Part shown: piece by piece, positions 37,780 to 46,835 of the stretch | How positions within the stretch are numbered: position 1 is the first letter of the stretch | Layout of the letters: every line of letters starts with the position of its first letter | Source of the DNA: Pseudomonas mucoides | GTDB lineage: Bacteria; Pseudomonadota; Gammaproteobacteria; Pseudomonadales; Pseudomonadaceae | Reading direction: 5' to 3' | DNA length: 64,000 nt | NCBI RefSeq assembly: GCF_015461845.1 | Contig: NZ_JACOPW010000002.1 | Coordinates: 744,001 to 808,000 of the forward strand | Translations under genes and position numbers: made by a program | The notes under the pieces: model-generated | Told to the model about the DNA's origin: nothing | Seen by the model: only the letters and a program-made list of their open reading frames with translations | Database searches by the model: none

Positions 37780-37847
37780 CCTGTTCGCCTGAGGCGTTAT
37801 TGTTTCTTGAGTACCTGTTCGCCTGAGGCGTTATTGTTTCTTGAGTA
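37780..37847. repeat. Perfect 34-bp tandem duplication
   Basis: Positions 37780-37813 and 37814-37847 are identical 34-base units. The right copy holds the last codons and stop of the MFS gene; the left copy repeats that sequence downstream. Each unit contains the palindrome CGCCTGAGGCG. Perfect identity suggests a recent event. Confidence 0.95.
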
Positions 37848-39021
37848 ACAGCAGGAGTAGCGCTGTGAAGGCAATCACTGCCCCCATGAGGAATGTGCTG
37901 TCCGATCCAACGCTTTGCCATAACCCGCCCGCTATTACACTGGCCATCAACATACAGACACCGCTGACCAGATTGAAAATGCCGAAGGCGGTTCCCTTGA
38001 GTTCTCTGGGTGATTTATCAGCTACCAGCGAGGCAAGAATGCCTTGGCTAAATCCCATATGGAGTCCCCACAGCGCGACACCCAACATCATCGTGATCAC
38101 TGAACTGGACTGAGCAAGCACAAGATCCGCCAGGACGAGTAACCCCATGCCCACACAGAGCAGCTTCGTGCGACTGACACGATCGGACAGCCAGCCGGCC
38201 GGGTAAGCGGACAACGCATAAAAAAGTGCCATGATCACCATCACCAGCGGTACCCAGGTGACCGACAGTCCCATCTGCTGCGCCCGCAAGACCAGAAACG
38301 CCTCGCTGAAACGGGCAAGTGTAAACACCCCCCCAATAATGACGACCCACCAATATCCGGAGGAGAAGTCGTGAAGGACGCTCCAATGAATTGGAGAACG
38401 GAATCTATGTGTGCTGGAGGCCTGGGTAGATTCTTTTACTCCAGCGACAATGAGCACCACCGCTACTGTTGCGGGGATCACTGCAAACCACAGCACACGC
38501 TGGATATCTGCAAGCCATAGCATAAGCAGGATGGCCAGAATGGGGCCAAGAACAGCACCCACGGTATCCATCGACTGTCGCAGCCCAAAGCAGGCACCCC
38601 GGATTTCTGCAGGCGACACATCTGCAACCAAGGCATCTCGGGGTGCACCACGAATGCCTTTGCCGATTCGATCCAGAAAACGTGCGATAAAGACGACTTC
38701 AACCGAATGCGCAAGAGGAAAAAGTGGTTTGCTCAGAGCCGCTAAACCGTATCCAAGCAGCAGCAACCCTTTGCGCCGCCCCATAAAGTCGCTGATAGCG
38801 CCAGAGAATACCTTGACCAGCATCGCGGTCGACTCTGCAATCCCCTCGATCACGCCGACGGTCAATGCACTCGCACCCAATGTCGTCACCAAAAATACAG
38901 GGAGCAAGCTGTGTACCAGTTCAGAGGATAGATCCATGAACAGGCTGACAAAGCCCAGCGCCCAGATCGTGCGCGGAATACGAATAGGCTCAGCTTTAGT
39001 ACCTGGACTTTCGCTACTCAT
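37831..39021 (-). CDS. MFS transporter
   Basis: A 396-residue major facilitator with twelve predicted helices. The loop 2-3 motif GAISDFMGRRKGLLLLGYG and the DRIGKGIRGAPRDALVADV stretch after helix 4 are present, similar to MFS proteins annotated as drug or unknown-substrate exporters. AAAGGA precedes the ATG. The stop lies in one arm of a 34-base tandem duplication. Base composition is more A+T-rich than its GC-rich surroundings, hinting at transfer together with the SulP gene. Substrate unknown. Confidence 0.85.
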   Translation of the reverse strand: MSSESPGTKAEPIRIPRTIWALGFVSLFMDLSSELVHSLLPVFLVTTLGASALTVGVIEGIAESTAMLVKVFSGAISDFMGRRKGLLLLGYGLAALSKPLFPLAHSVEVVFIARFLDRIGKGIRGAPRDALVADVSPAEIRGACFGLRQSMDTVGAVLGPILAILLMLWLADIQRVLWFAVIPATVAVVLIVAGVKESTQASSTHRFRSPIHWSVLHDFSSGYWWVVIIGGVFTLARFSEAFLVLRAQQMGLSVTWVPLVMVIMALFYALSAYPAGWLSDRVSRTKLLCVGMGLLVLADLVLAQSSSVITMMLGVALWGLHMGFSQGILASLVADKSPRELKGTAFGIFNLVSGVCMLMASVIAGGLWQSVGSDSTFLMGAVIAFTALLLLLLKKQ

Positions 39022-39368
39022 CGTTTCGTCCTTTGCCCATCAGCACTGAAGAGAGACTGCGAAAATCAAAGATCCTCTAATTAATAGCCCAAATGCATCG
39101 ATTAAAACGGTTTTCTGAAAATCCCCAATCCACTTCGTTGCCTGGTCACCAAGAACCAGAGCGTTGTCGTCAGTTCCCCTCCTCAGTCCCCGCCAAGTGT
39201 CCTCCCATACCTTCTCCCCTGCGCCCTATTCGTGCTGAACAATAGCGGTTTGTGTGTATCGGTGTGGTTGTACACCGCGAAGCATTGAAATCAACTCGAC
39301 TTCTTTTTGACGTTTTTTTCCCAAACGGCCTCGTAAGGTGCGTTATCCGGCCAAACAGGTAGCAGTCA
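39022..39368. other. Intergenic region without a clear gene
   Basis: The 347 bases between the MFS start and the DUF4880 gene hold no convincing ORF on either strand. It should contain both promoters. The sequence is A+T-rich at both ends and C-rich in the middle; I see no REP, no ANR box and no hairpin with a T run. Confidence 0.6.
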
Positions 39369-39635
39369 ATGAATCCACCCAGCTCTTGCGACATGGACGA
39401 AGCCATCCTCAGCCAAGCCGCTCATTGGTGTATGCGTTTACAAGAAAACACCTGCACGCAGGAGGAAAAACTGGCCTTTAAGGAGTGGATTCAGATGGAT
39501 CCTCGCCACGCCTTTGAATACGCAAAAATGCTGGAAATCTGGGACCTCAGCGACCAGTTGCCAAACCATCAAAACACCTCGAAAAAGCTGCTGACTGATA
39601 GATCGACGCAGCAGAACGGCGCGCACAAAATGTGA
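39369..39635 (+). CDS. Stand-alone FecR N-terminal (DUF4880) domain protein
   Basis: An 88-residue protein whose first half matches the N-terminal domain of FecR/PupR anti-sigma factors: ILSQAAHWCMRLQE, then EEKLAFKEWIQMDPRHAFEYAKMLEIWD. In full FecR proteins this is followed by a membrane helix and a periplasmic FecR domain; here a short polar tail ends the protein. No ECF sigma gene or TonB receptor is adjacent. It may be an orphan regulator of an ECF sigma factor encoded elsewhere, or a truncated gene that stayed intact. Confidence 0.75.
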   Translation: MNPPSSCDMDEAILSQAAHWCMRLQENTCTQEEKLAFKEWIQMDPRHAFEYAKMLEIWDLSDQLPNHQNTSKKLLTDRSTQQNGAHKM

Positions 39636-39759
39636 TGCGCTGAAACGGTCGCACCATTGCAGTGCAATCTGTTGGCGAAAACCGCTTTCCTCAACTAGGG
39701 TCTCTACGCAATCAAACGCCCCCGCTCATAGGTGGGGGCCCCTGATCAAGGAGAGATAA

Positions 39760-39960
39760 ATGCCGTCCATTCGCAGTGTCGAAAAAACCTATCGCGCCTG
39801 GTCGAGCCCGATCCTGTTGGAGCTCAAGGAGCGAGAACACCAACTGGACCCCGTCGCGCGCCAGGCGCTCGAAAACATTCTGGTAGAAAGAAGACTGATC
39901 AACCTCGGCAATCCTTCAGGCAGTGAGCGGCGCAACGCGGGTCGGGACAACCATCAGTAA
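39760..39960 (+). CDS. Hypothetical small protein
   Basis: A 66-residue soluble protein (MPSIRSVEKTYRAWSSPILL, then a charged helix and a polar tail SGSERRNAGRDNHQ). GGAGAG lies six bases before the ATG, a good ribosome site. A hairpin (GCCCCC/GGGGGC, 39718-39739) lies just upstream and could end the previous transcript or act in the leader. I do not recognise the family. Confidence 0.6.
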   Translation: MPSIRSVEKTYRAWSSPILLELKEREHQLDPVARQALENILVERRLINLGNPSGSERRNAGRDNHQ

Positions 39961-40076
39961 ACCGCGTCCGATGACCGGTACACATTCTGCCTTTTGCTCA
40001 TGCAGACAGATGTCCGAAATCCAAAGGAACTGGCACTACGCCATTAATGTCGTAGCGGTAGCACCTGGAGAATCGG

Positions 40077-40310
40077 ATGACTCACACTCGCTATTTTCAA
40101 ATCACCTACCGTTTCAACGATGACCGGCACGTTTTCGTACAGCCAGACACGCACATGAGTCACGCAGACGCATGGTATTACGCTTGCCTGCATTCAGGGC
40201 TGGGACTTTCATATGGGCAAAATCACGATCAACAAAACGACGAGGCACTTCGAAGTCACGCGCAAGCAGGCGGCCTGATCGATGTCAGCTGGGAAGAATT
40301 ACCCAGTTGA
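40077..40310 (+). CDS. DUF6555-like small protein
   Basis: A 77-residue protein starting MTHTRYFQITYRFNDDRHVF with an aromatic-rich middle (ADAWYYACLHSGLG). It looks like the pseudomonad-specific DUF6555 family, recalled from memory. GGAG lies just before the ATG. No function is known. It converges with a lipoprotein gene. Confidence 0.6.
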   Translation: MTHTRYFQITYRFNDDRHVFVQPDTHMSHADAWYYACLHSGLGLSYGQNHDQQNDEALRSHAQAGGLIDVSWEELPS

Positions 40311-40328
40311 AAAGGCCGGTGTGCCTCT

Positions 40329-40664
40329 TTACAGACAATCCTTCACGGCTTTGCGCATGGCGCCGGACTTGGCCCAAGGTGGCCCCTGATACAGCGAAAC
40401 CCGACTGCCGTCCTTGTACTTGACGATATCGAGAATTTCATCCGCCGTGATGATGCTCGGCGCATTCAGCCGATAGCCATTGGAAATGCCGACCTGGGTG
40501 GTTTTCGGAATTTCTTTCTGCCACGCCGGCAAAATACACGCCGCCAGTTCTTTGGGCGGCTTGTCGCTGTATTTGCTGACGTTGGGTTCACCCGGCACCA
40601 CAGACGCCGGCAACGAACAACCTGCCAGCATCGCCAGCGTTACTCCCCCAATCCACATCCGCAT
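40329..40664 (-). CDS. Hypothetical lipoprotein
   Basis: A 111-residue protein with a lipoprotein signal (MRMWIGGVTLAMLAGC, cysteine at 16). The mature part has conserved-looking LAACILPAWQKEI and a C-terminal cysteine pair partner (KAVKDCL). AAGGATGCGTC precedes the ATG. The family is not recognised with certainty; the role at the envelope is unknown. Confidence 0.7.
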   Translation of the reverse strand: MRMWIGGVTLAMLAGCSLPASVVPGEPNVSKYSDKPPKELAACILPAWQKEIPKTTQVGISNGYRLNAPSIITADEILDIVKYKDGSRVSLYQGPPWAKSGAMRKAVKDCL

Positions 40665-40735
40665 GACGCATCCTTATCCCGTAAAACGCGAAATGTAACG
40701 CTTCGCCGGCCGGACATCCATCTATTGAATACAAC

Positions 40736-40954
40736 TCAATGTGGAGCATTGTTTCCTGGAGGCTCTGGATAGGTTCTTTCGTTGAGATAAGCCATCCACC
40801 GCTCATAGGCTTCATGCTGCCATTGCGTGACCCGCTCCCACTCCGGGCCGCTCAGTTGATGCGCTGAAATCAGCTTCATCATCTCTGTGGTGGCGGTATC
40901 CAGGTCAACAATCAACTCATGGGCATGAAATTTGAAGTCATCGGTATTGCTCAT
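40736..40954 (-). CDS. Hypothetical small protein
   Basis: A 72-residue soluble, histidine- and tryptophan-containing protein (MSNTDDFKFHAHELIVDLD; WERVTQWQHEAYERWMAYL). The frame extends upstream with two more ATGs; the one giving MSNTDDF is chosen by composition, with a GGGG about nine bases before it. No family recognised. Confidence 0.55.
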   Translation of the reverse strand: MSNTDDFKFHAHELIVDLDTATTEMMKLISAHQLSGPEWERVTQWQHEAYERWMAYLNERTYPEPPGNNAPH

Positions 40955-41133
40955 AGAGTGTGGCCCCGTCCTGACGAAGTTCATTGACCTTCGTACGACA
41001 ACCGCGAAGGTCACTCGCCCTCAACTTCCCGACCAACGGACGCACCTTCTATCCCGCGGGAATCTGACGAACAAACGTTACGCCGTTCTAAATGGAACTA
41101 CTCTTTCTTATCGAGAGATTGCTGGAGGTCGTC

Positions 41134-41373
41134 ATGTGGCTTAACGAAGATGAAAACGCACTTCGCCGTGACCTGCAAAGCGTTGCGTCAGATTTGAGGT
41201 GGTCGGCGGTCGAGTTGCTGCGCATTGAGCAACAGCTACGCCAGGCGGGTAATGAGGTGGATGCGCAAGCCGTTCTCAAGTTATGCGCGTTGTTTCAGGG
41301 CGATGAAGCACGCCTGGCGGGCTATGCCGAGGAAGTGAAAGCCAAGGTGATCAGTCGGAAGAAGGCTCACTAA
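41134..41373 (+). CDS. Hypothetical small helical protein
   Basis: A 79-residue, strongly helical and charged protein (MWLNEDENALRRDLQSVASD; VELLRIEQQLRQAG). GGAGG lies five bases before the ATG, which fixes this start over an upstream one. It ends 13 bases before the OsmE-like gene and is probably co-transcribed. No family recognised. Confidence 0.65.
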   Translation: MWLNEDENALRRDLQSVASDLRWSAVELLRIEQQLRQAGNEVDAQAVLKLCALFQGDEARLAGYAEEVKAKVISRKKAH

Positions 41374-41386
41374 CGGGAGCACTGTC

Positions 41387-41737
41387 ATGAACAAGTCGCT
41401 GTTCACCCTGGCAGTCCTGCTGGCGGTGGGTGGCTGCAGCACCGAGGAATATATTTACGGTACCCAGCCCTTGGTCACCAAAGTCCAGACCGGGATGAGC
41501 AAGGATCAAGTGCAGCAGATCGGCGGTCAACCGGTCTCGATCACCGACCGCACGGTGCAGCCTGGCAGTTGTTTTGACTACACATTGACGCACGCGGACC
41601 AGCATCAGCCGTACAACGTCAGCTTCGATGGCAACGGCAAGGTCGACCACAAAAGCTTCATGACTTGCGCGCAATGGAGTCACGTTCAACAGAAAGCCAG
41701 GGAACCCTCACACTCAAGCGGTGGCGGAGGCTACTGA
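41387..41737 (+). CDS. osmE: OsmE-like lipoprotein (SmpA/OmlA fold)
   Basis: A 116-residue lipoprotein with signal MNKSLFTLAVLLAVGGC and the BamE/OsmE-type segment VTKVQTGMSKDQVQQIGGQP, then a pair of cysteines (SCFDY and MTCAQW) as in OsmE. E. coli OsmE is an osmotically induced outer-membrane lipoprotein of unclear function. The C-terminal tail is rich in Ser and Gly. Confidence 0.78.
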   Translation: MNKSLFTLAVLLAVGGCSTEEYIYGTQPLVTKVQTGMSKDQVQQIGGQPVSITDRTVQPGSCFDYTLTHADQHQPYNVSFDGNGKVDHKSFMTCAQWSHVQQKAREPSHSSGGGGY

Positions 41738-41742
41738 GCGGC

Positions 41743-42090
41743 CTAGCCGGCAACAGGCTTGTTGCAGGTATCCCGCCATTTATCGGCGAAGGTGTTGATT
41801 GCCTGGCTTTTCTGCGCTTGAGAATCGCGAACGGGCTGGCTGTACGCTTCGTTGATCAACATTGCCCCCAACGTGTCGTGGTCGGGATTGCCCGATTTTA
41901 TGGCGAGCAAACTGGCTTTCGATTCGCCGTTTTGACGAGACTGCATGATCGATCCGGCCAATACACGGAACGCTTCGCAGACCTGCGGGTTGGTTTTAAT
42001 TTCGCCCAACGCCTGGGCTTGAGCCGGGCTTGCGCAAGCCCAACTTATTGCAGACACCAAGGCCAGAGACATCCAGCGCCCTTTCAACAT
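41743..42090 (-). CDS. Hypothetical exported protein
   Basis: A 115-residue protein with a Sec signal (MLKGRWMSLALVSAISWACA, cleavage probably after AQA). The mature part is helical with two cysteines (PQVCEAFRVLAGSI and WRDTCNKP) that could form a disulfide. AAGGAGGAACCC precedes the ATG. Function unknown. It converges with the OsmE-like gene five bases away. Confidence 0.7.
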   Translation of the reverse strand: MLKGRWMSLALVSAISWACASPAQAQALGEIKTNPQVCEAFRVLAGSIMQSRQNGESKASLLAIKSGNPDHDTLGAMLINEAYSQPVRDSQAQKSQAINTFADKWRDTCNKPVAG

Positions 42091-42170
42091 GGGTTCCTCC
42101 TTGAATTGAAAACGGCCACCCTATCACTCCAATGTCGCGTTTAAAATCCTCTGCACTTCGCTTCTGAAAC

Positions 42171-42194
42171 AAAAAAGCCCCGGCATTCCGGGGC
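42171..42194 (-). terminator. Rho-independent terminator of the DUF2188-like gene
   Basis: GCCCCGG-CATT-CCGGGGC forms a stable hairpin, followed on the minus strand by six T residues. It lies 14 bases past the stop at 42208. Confidence 0.88.
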
Positions 42195-42207
42195 TTCAAG
42201 GGTGTCG

Positions 42208-42405
42208 TCATTCTGACTGCTGAGCTAACGGGCGAACCGTCCTCGCTCTATAGGCGGGAAGCGATGCAGCATAGGCCAGCGCTTCCTCTCTGCTGCTGAA
42301 AGACCCCAAGCGGTCACCTTGGGTGCAAACCCGCCAGGGGCCGTTGTTTACGCTCAGTACGTCATAACCGTTCATGTGCATTTTATTCAGTATCGGAACA
42401 CTCAT
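42208..42405 (-). CDS. DUF2188-like small protein
   Basis: A 65-residue protein with the pattern YDVLSVNNGPWRVCTQGDR, then GSFSSREEALAYAASL, which resembles DUF2188 proteins (a short beta hairpin plus helix with a conserved W and A). AGGAGG lies six bases before the ATG, so the short form is chosen over a longer frame. A terminator follows. Function unknown. Confidence 0.7.
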   Translation of the reverse strand: MSVPILNKMHMNGYDVLSVNNGPWRVCTQGDRLGSFSSREEALAYAASLPAYRARTVRPLAQQSE

Positions 42406-42615
42406 GGTCACCTCCTGTTCGGTAGTGGAACCGACGATTGCCTGCAATACCTTACACCCGACCTTTGCCCAAGTGCCGACCAGACGTCGCGTCAGTAATC
42501 CAGCGTTCAATTGCACTTTTCGCTGAGAACATCGCTCTAACACCTGAAATAGAGATCACGGCCCGAATGTTGCATTTTTATTACGTTTTTATGACACGCA
42601 ATTGTTAGGTAACCG

Positions 42616-42978
42616 ATGAAAGTACGTGCAACGGTCATTTGCGAACTGGACCGACATGTTCTCCTGGTGCGCAAAACCAGGTGTCGCTGGAGCTTGCCCG
42701 GCGGAAAAGTCGAACCCGGTGAAACCACGGCGGGCGCCGCGTTGCGTGAGCTTCAAGAAGAAACCGGCCTGGGCGCCGACAACCTGCTGTACCTCATGGA
42801 GCTGGAATCGGGCGGCACCCGCCACCATGTCTACGAAGCGTCGGTGCCGAACCTTGAGCAGGCCCGGCCCCAAAACGAAATCATCGACTGCATCTGGCAC
42901 CCGCTGGAGACGGTCGACAACCTGAGCACCAGCGACGCCACGCGCCAGATCGTCAAGGCGTTTCGGCGGCGCCTGTAA
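42616..42978 (+). CDS. Nudix hydrolase
   Basis: A 120-residue Nudix protein. The full Nudix box GX5EX7REX2EEXG is present ([20 protein letters not shown] and then QEETG), so it should hydrolyse a nucleoside diphosphate linked compound with Mg2+. The substrate cannot be told; a MutT-like or mRNA-cap-like role is possible. It lies between a DUF2188 gene and benD and seems unlinked to either. Confidence 0.88.
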   Translation: MKVRATVICELDRHVLLVRKTRCRWSLPGGKVEPGETTAGAALRELQEETGLGADNLLYLMELESGGTRHHVYEASVPNLEQARPQNEIIDCIWHPLETVDNLSTSDATRQIVKAFRRRL

Positions 42979-43018
42979 GCGACTGCTTGACGTAGGTACG
43001 GGTTGTTCTCAGTGAGCG

Positions 43019-43792
43019 TCAGCCCTGGTCGCCGCCACCGACCGGCATGATCATGCCGGTGATGTACGACGCTTCGTCGCTGGCCAGAAACAGGATAGCG
43101 CCTGCCTGCTCATCCAGCGTGCCGTAGCGCTTCATCAAACTGCTGTCGAGCGTCTGGTCGACGATCTGCTGATACCAGACTTTTTCCTCAGGACTTTGCT
43201 CGGCAGTGTTGCGCGCAATGACCCGGGGCGGCGCTTCGGTGCCACCGGGTGCGGTTGCATTGACCCGCACCCCGCGGCCGGCAGTTTCGAAGGCCAGGCA
43301 AGCGGTCAGTGCGTTCACCCCGCCCTTCGCCGCGCCATACGGCACGCGATTGATACTGCGCGTGGCGATGGACGAGACGTTGACGATGGCGCCACTGCCC
43401 TGCTCCAGCATGAACGGCAGCGCCGCATGACAGCACCACAACGTCGGGAACAGCGAGCGGCGGACTTCGGCTTCGATCTGCTCCTCGGCATAGTGCTCGA
43501 ACGGCTTGGTCCAGATCGTGCCGCCGACGTTGTTGACCAACACGTCGAGACGCCCGAAACGTTCAATGGCGGTGCGCATCACCCGGCTGCACTCACTGTA
43601 TTGCTCAAGGTCGGCGGTCAGGGCCAGCACCTGATTACGTTGGCCCAACTGCTGCTGCACCTCAAACACCTGCTCGGAGCGGTCGACCAGAATCAACCGC
43701 GCCCCCTCAGCGGCCATGCGCTCAGCCACCCGCCGCCCGATGCCTTGCGCAGCCCCGGTAATCAGCACCACTTTTTCGTGAAATCTGTTCAT
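43019..43792 (-). CDS. benD: Dihydroxycyclohexadiene carboxylate dehydrogenase BenD
   Basis: A 257-residue SDR that oxidises benzoate cis-diol to catechol with loss of CO2, passing electrons to NAD+. TGAAQGIG cofactor motif, NNVGGTIW (benzoate diol dehydrogenase signature), catalytic SSIATRSINRVPYGAAK with Ser, Tyr and Lys in place, and MPVGGGDQG at the end. ATG follows GAGGTGGGT; a GTG two codons upstream is possible. It is the last of benABCD. Confidence 0.94.
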   Translation of the reverse strand: MNRFHEKVVLITGAAQGIGRRVAERMAAEGARLILVDRSEQVFEVQQQLGQRNQVLALTADLEQYSECSRVMRTAIERFGRLDVLVNNVGGTIWTKPFEHYAEEQIEAEVRRSLFPTLWCCHAALPFMLEQGSGAIVNVSSIATRSINRVPYGAAKGGVNALTACLAFETAGRGVRVNATAPGGTEAPPRVIARNTAEQSPEEKVWYQQIVDQTLDSSLMKRYGTLDEQAGAILFLASDEASYITGMIMPVGGGDQG

Positions 43793-43820
43793 ACCCACCT
43801 CGTGAAAAAAACCTGACCTG

Positions 43821-43841
43821 CAGGAGCGAGCCTGCTCGCGA
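43821..43841. repeat. Single REP palindrome
   Basis: CAGGAGCGAGCCTGCTCGCG, an inverted REP core, lies between benC and benD. A REP inside an operon can affect the stability of the segments on each side. Confidence 0.75.
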
Positions 43842-43898
43842 TAGCGGTCTAACAGGCGACATCCCCGTTGAATGTCCCGCCCCCTTCGCGTGTACTAC

Positions 43899-44912
43899 TC
43901 AAGCCGCGCTGGCGGCGAATTTTTCGTAGTAGAAATTCGCAGGCTGGACGCCTTGCTCACGGATGAACTGGCTGACCGCCTCGACCATCGGCGGCGGGCC
44001 GCACAGGTAGACGTCGACGTCACCCTCGTTCAAATGCCGCGGCTCGATGTGCTGGGTCACGTAGCCCTTGAGTGGATACTGGCTGTCGGGGTTGGCCACA
44101 CAGGCGCTGAAGCTGAAGTTCGGGATGCGTGCGGCGAAGGTTTCGAGGCGATCGAGTTCCACCAGGTCGAAATCGTTGGTCACGCCGTAGATCAAATGCA
44201 GCGGATGTTCGCTGCCCTGCTCGGCAATTTTTTCCAGCATCGCGGTGAACGGCGCCAGCCCCGTGCCACCGGCCAGCAGCAACAACGGACGGCGAATATC
44301 GCGCAGATAGAAGCTGCCCAGCGGCCCGGCCAGGTTCATGCGGTCGCCCGCCTTCGCCATGCCAGTCAAAAAGCTGCTCATCAAGCCGCCGGGCACATTG
44401 CGGATCAGGAAACTGACTTCGCCGTCGCGCTGCAACGAGCTGAACGAATAGGCGCGGGTCTGCTCGCTGCCCGGAACCCCGAGGTTCACATATTGCCCCG
44501 GCAGAAACGCCAGGGTGCTCAACGCTTCACCCTTGATCGACAGCGCGATGGTGCTGTCAGACAACTGGCGCACCGCGCTGATCGTCGCGTCATAACTCAC
44601 CTGCCGCGTGCGGCAAACCTCCGAGGACGCCGGCACCCGCACCACGCAATCGCTCTGGGCACGCATCTGGCAAGTCAGGACAAAACCCTGCTCGGCTTCT
44701 TCCGCGCTGAGAGCGTCTTCGATGTACTCCTCGCCCAAGTCATAACGACCGGCCTCGGCGAAGCATTTGCAGGTGCCGCACGCGCCGTCGCGGCAGTCCA
44801 GCGGGATATTGATGCCCTGGCGGTACGCGGCATCGGCCACTGTTTCACCGGCATTGGCGTCGATGAACCGGGTGACACCGTCTTCAAAATTGAATGCAAT
44901 GGAATGCGTCAT
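43899..44912 (-). CDS. benC: Benzoate 1,2-dioxygenase electron transfer component BenC
   Basis: A 337-residue reductase that carries electrons from NADH to BenA. A plant-type 2Fe-2S domain comes first (CRDGACGTCKC and a later cysteine), then an FAD domain with TRAYSFSS and an NAD domain with LLLAGGTGLAPF and LCGPPPMVEAV. The MTHSIAFNF start is chosen because GAGGCGG lies five bases before it. It follows benB by ten bases. Confidence 0.95.
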   Translation of the reverse strand: MTHSIAFNFEDGVTRFIDANAGETVADAAYRQGINIPLDCRDGACGTCKCFAEAGRYDLGEEYIEDALSAEEAEQGFVLTCQMRAQSDCVVRVPASSEVCRTRQVSYDATISAVRQLSDSTIALSIKGEALSTLAFLPGQYVNLGVPGSEQTRAYSFSSLQRDGEVSFLIRNVPGGLMSSFLTGMAKAGDRMNLAGPLGSFYLRDIRRPLLLLAGGTGLAPFTAMLEKIAEQGSEHPLHLIYGVTNDFDLVELDRLETFAARIPNFSFSACVANPDSQYPLKGYVTQHIEPRHLNEGDVDVYLCGPPPMVEAVSQFIREQGVQPANFYYEKFAASAA

Positions 44913-44922
44913 GACAGCCGCC

Positions 44923-45411
44923 TCACAAGTGGTAGACATCGATGACCTGGCGAACGTAATCGTTCTTCAGGATCACTTTCTTGGCCTTGATCAGCGGGTT
45001 TTCACCGCGCACATCAAGGGTGTAGAAACTGCTGCCGAAATAGCTGTCAACGGTCTTGTAGCGAAAGCTCAGGGTGTGCCAGTTAAAGCGCACCTTGCAC
45101 AGACCGTCCGCCTGTTCGAGCAGCTCGATGTTGCTGAGGTTGTGTGAGGTGCGGGTGTCCGGAATGCTCGCGCTGGAACGCTCGGTCTTGATACGGAAGA
45201 TGCGGTCTTCCAGCCCCGTGCGGTTGCCGTACCAGATCAGCGAGATTTCCCGCTGCGGGTCTTCGGTCAACTCGTCGTTGTCGTCCCAGGACGGCATCCA
45301 GAAGGACGCATCGGCGGCGTACAATTCCAGCCAGTCATCCCATTGCTTGTCGTCGAGGTAGCGTGCTTCGCGGTACAGAAAATCACGCACGGCGTCATAG
45401 GTGATGGTCAT
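44923..45411 (-). CDS. benB: Benzoate 1,2-dioxygenase beta subunit BenB
   Basis: A 162-residue small subunit of the benzoate dioxygenase. It keeps family segments [20 protein letters not shown] and [20 protein letters not shown] and the C-terminal [17 protein letters not shown]. It has a structural role in the alpha3-beta3 hexamer. Its start overlaps the benA stop by four bases (ATGA). Confidence 0.95.
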   Translation of the reverse strand: MTITYDAVRDFLYREARYLDDKQWDDWLELYAADASFWMPSWDDNDELTEDPQREISLIWYGNRTGLEDRIFRIKTERSSASIPDTRTSHNLSNIELLEQADGLCKVRFNWHTLSFRYKTVDSYFGSSFYTLDVRGENPLIKAKKVILKNDYVRQVIDVYHL

Positions 45412-46772
45412 TGCACGGCCTCCACGGCAATCAATTCGGACTGTTCGGCGGCCAGTGCCTTGAGCATCGTCTGCTGCCAGTATTTGTGTTGCAGCACGAA
45501 CAGGCCTTCGTCCTCGGTGCGCACGCCGCTGAGCAGCGGGTGCAGGTCGATTTCCTTGGCCGCCTCGTCAGCGCCCTCGATCCAGTGTTCGGCGCCCCGG
45601 GACATGTCATTCCAGGTGGTGACGCTGCCCTGATAGCTGGTCTGGCACGAACGAAACTCTTCCAGATCGTCCGGGGTGGCCATGCCGCTGACGTTGAAGA
45701 AATCCTCGTATTGACGAATTCGGCTGGAACGGGCGTGGTCGCTTTCGCCTTTGGGGGCGATGCAGTAAATGGTGATTTCCGTGCGGTTGACCGAGATCGG
45801 CCGGGCGATGCGGATTTGCGAGCTGAACTGGTCCATCAGGTACACGTTCGGGTACAGGCACAGGTTGCGGGAGTTCTCGATCATCCAGTCGGCGCGAGCC
45901 TTGCCGAAATCCCGGGCCAGTTCGTCGCGCCGCTCGTACAGCGGGCGATCTTCGGGGTTGGACCAGCGCGTCCAGAGCAGCATGTGGCCTTTGTCGAAAG
46001 AATAAAAACCACCGCCCTGCTTGGCCCAGGTGCCGGCGCTCATGGTCGGGTTGCTGTCGCCGGCATCGCGTTGTTTGCGCTGGTTCTGGGTGGCCGCGTA
46101 GTTCCAGTGCACCGAGCTGACGTGGTAACCGTCGGCGCCGTTTTCGGCGGTGAGTTTCCAGTTGCCTTCGTAGATGTAGCTCGAAGACCCGCGCAGTACC
46201 TCCAGGCCATCGGCGGACTGGTCGACGATCATGTCGATGATTTTGGCCGACTCGCCAAGGTGTTCAACCAAAGGCACCACATCGGCCTTGAGGCTGCCGA
46301 ACAGGAAGCCGCGATAGGACTCGAATCGCGCAACTTTGGTCAGGTCATGGGAGCCTTCGCAGTTGAAGCTCGCCGGGTAACCGGCCGCGGCCGGATCCTT
46401 GACCTTGAGCAGCTTGCCGGAGTTGTTGAAGGTCCAGCCGTGGAAGGGGCAGGTGTAGGAGCTTTTGTTGCCGGTCTTGTGCCGGCACAGCGTCGCGCCG
46501 CGATGGCTGCAGGCGTTGATAAAGGCGTTGAGCACACCGTCCTTGTTGCGCGCGATGAAGATCGACTGGCGCCCCATGGTGGTGGTGTAGAAATCGTTGA
46601 CATTGGGGATCTGGCTTTCGTGCGCCAGGTACAGCCAGTTGCCTTCGAAGATGTGTTGCATCTCCAGGTCGAACAGCCGTGGGTCGGTGAACATCTCGCG
46701 CTTGCAGCGGTAGATGCCGGTTTCCTTGTCGTCTTCAAGCAGGGAGTGAAGGTATTCGGGTCGCAGGGACAT
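45408..46772 (-). CDS. benA: Benzoate 1,2-dioxygenase alpha subunit BenA
   Basis: A 454-residue Rieske non-haem iron oxygenase that turns benzoate into its cis-1,2-dihydrodiol. The Rieske ligands are in [14 protein letters not shown] followed by CPFHGW, and the mononuclear iron site in [14 protein letters not shown] plus a downstream Asp. MSLRPEYLH is chosen as start because GGAGG lies eight bases upstream. Two perfect XylS-type half-sites are upstream, so BenR with benzoate should activate it. Confidence 0.96.
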   Translation of the reverse strand: MSLRPEYLHSLLEDDKETGIYRCKREMFTDPRLFDLEMQHIFEGNWLYLAHESQIPNVNDFYTTTMGRQSIFIARNKDGVLNAFINACSHRGATLCRHKTGNKSSYTCPFHGWTFNNSGKLLKVKDPAAAGYPASFNCEGSHDLTKVARFESYRGFLFGSLKADVVPLVEHLGESAKIIDMIVDQSADGLEVLRGSSSYIYEGNWKLTAENGADGYHVSSVHWNYAATQNQRKQRDAGDSNPTMSAGTWAKQGGGFYSFDKGHMLLWTRWSNPEDRPLYERRDELARDFGKARADWMIENSRNLCLYPNVYLMDQFSSQIRIARPISVNRTEITIYCIAPKGESDHARSSRIRQYEDFFNVSGMATPDDLEEFRSCQTSYQGSVTTWNDMSRGAEHWIEGADEAAKEIDLHPLLSGVRTEDEGLFVLQHKYWQQTMLKALAAEQSELIAVEAVQ

Positions 46773-46835
46773 GGCCGCCGCCTCCATTGTTTTTATTCAG
46801 GCAGGGCCATGCTAGGACGGAGGGATGAGGCGGAC

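Noticed and set aside
39718..39739. Hairpin GCCCCC/GGGGGC as a terminator
   Set aside because: No T run follows on either strand, so it was not called a terminator; only noted at the next gene.
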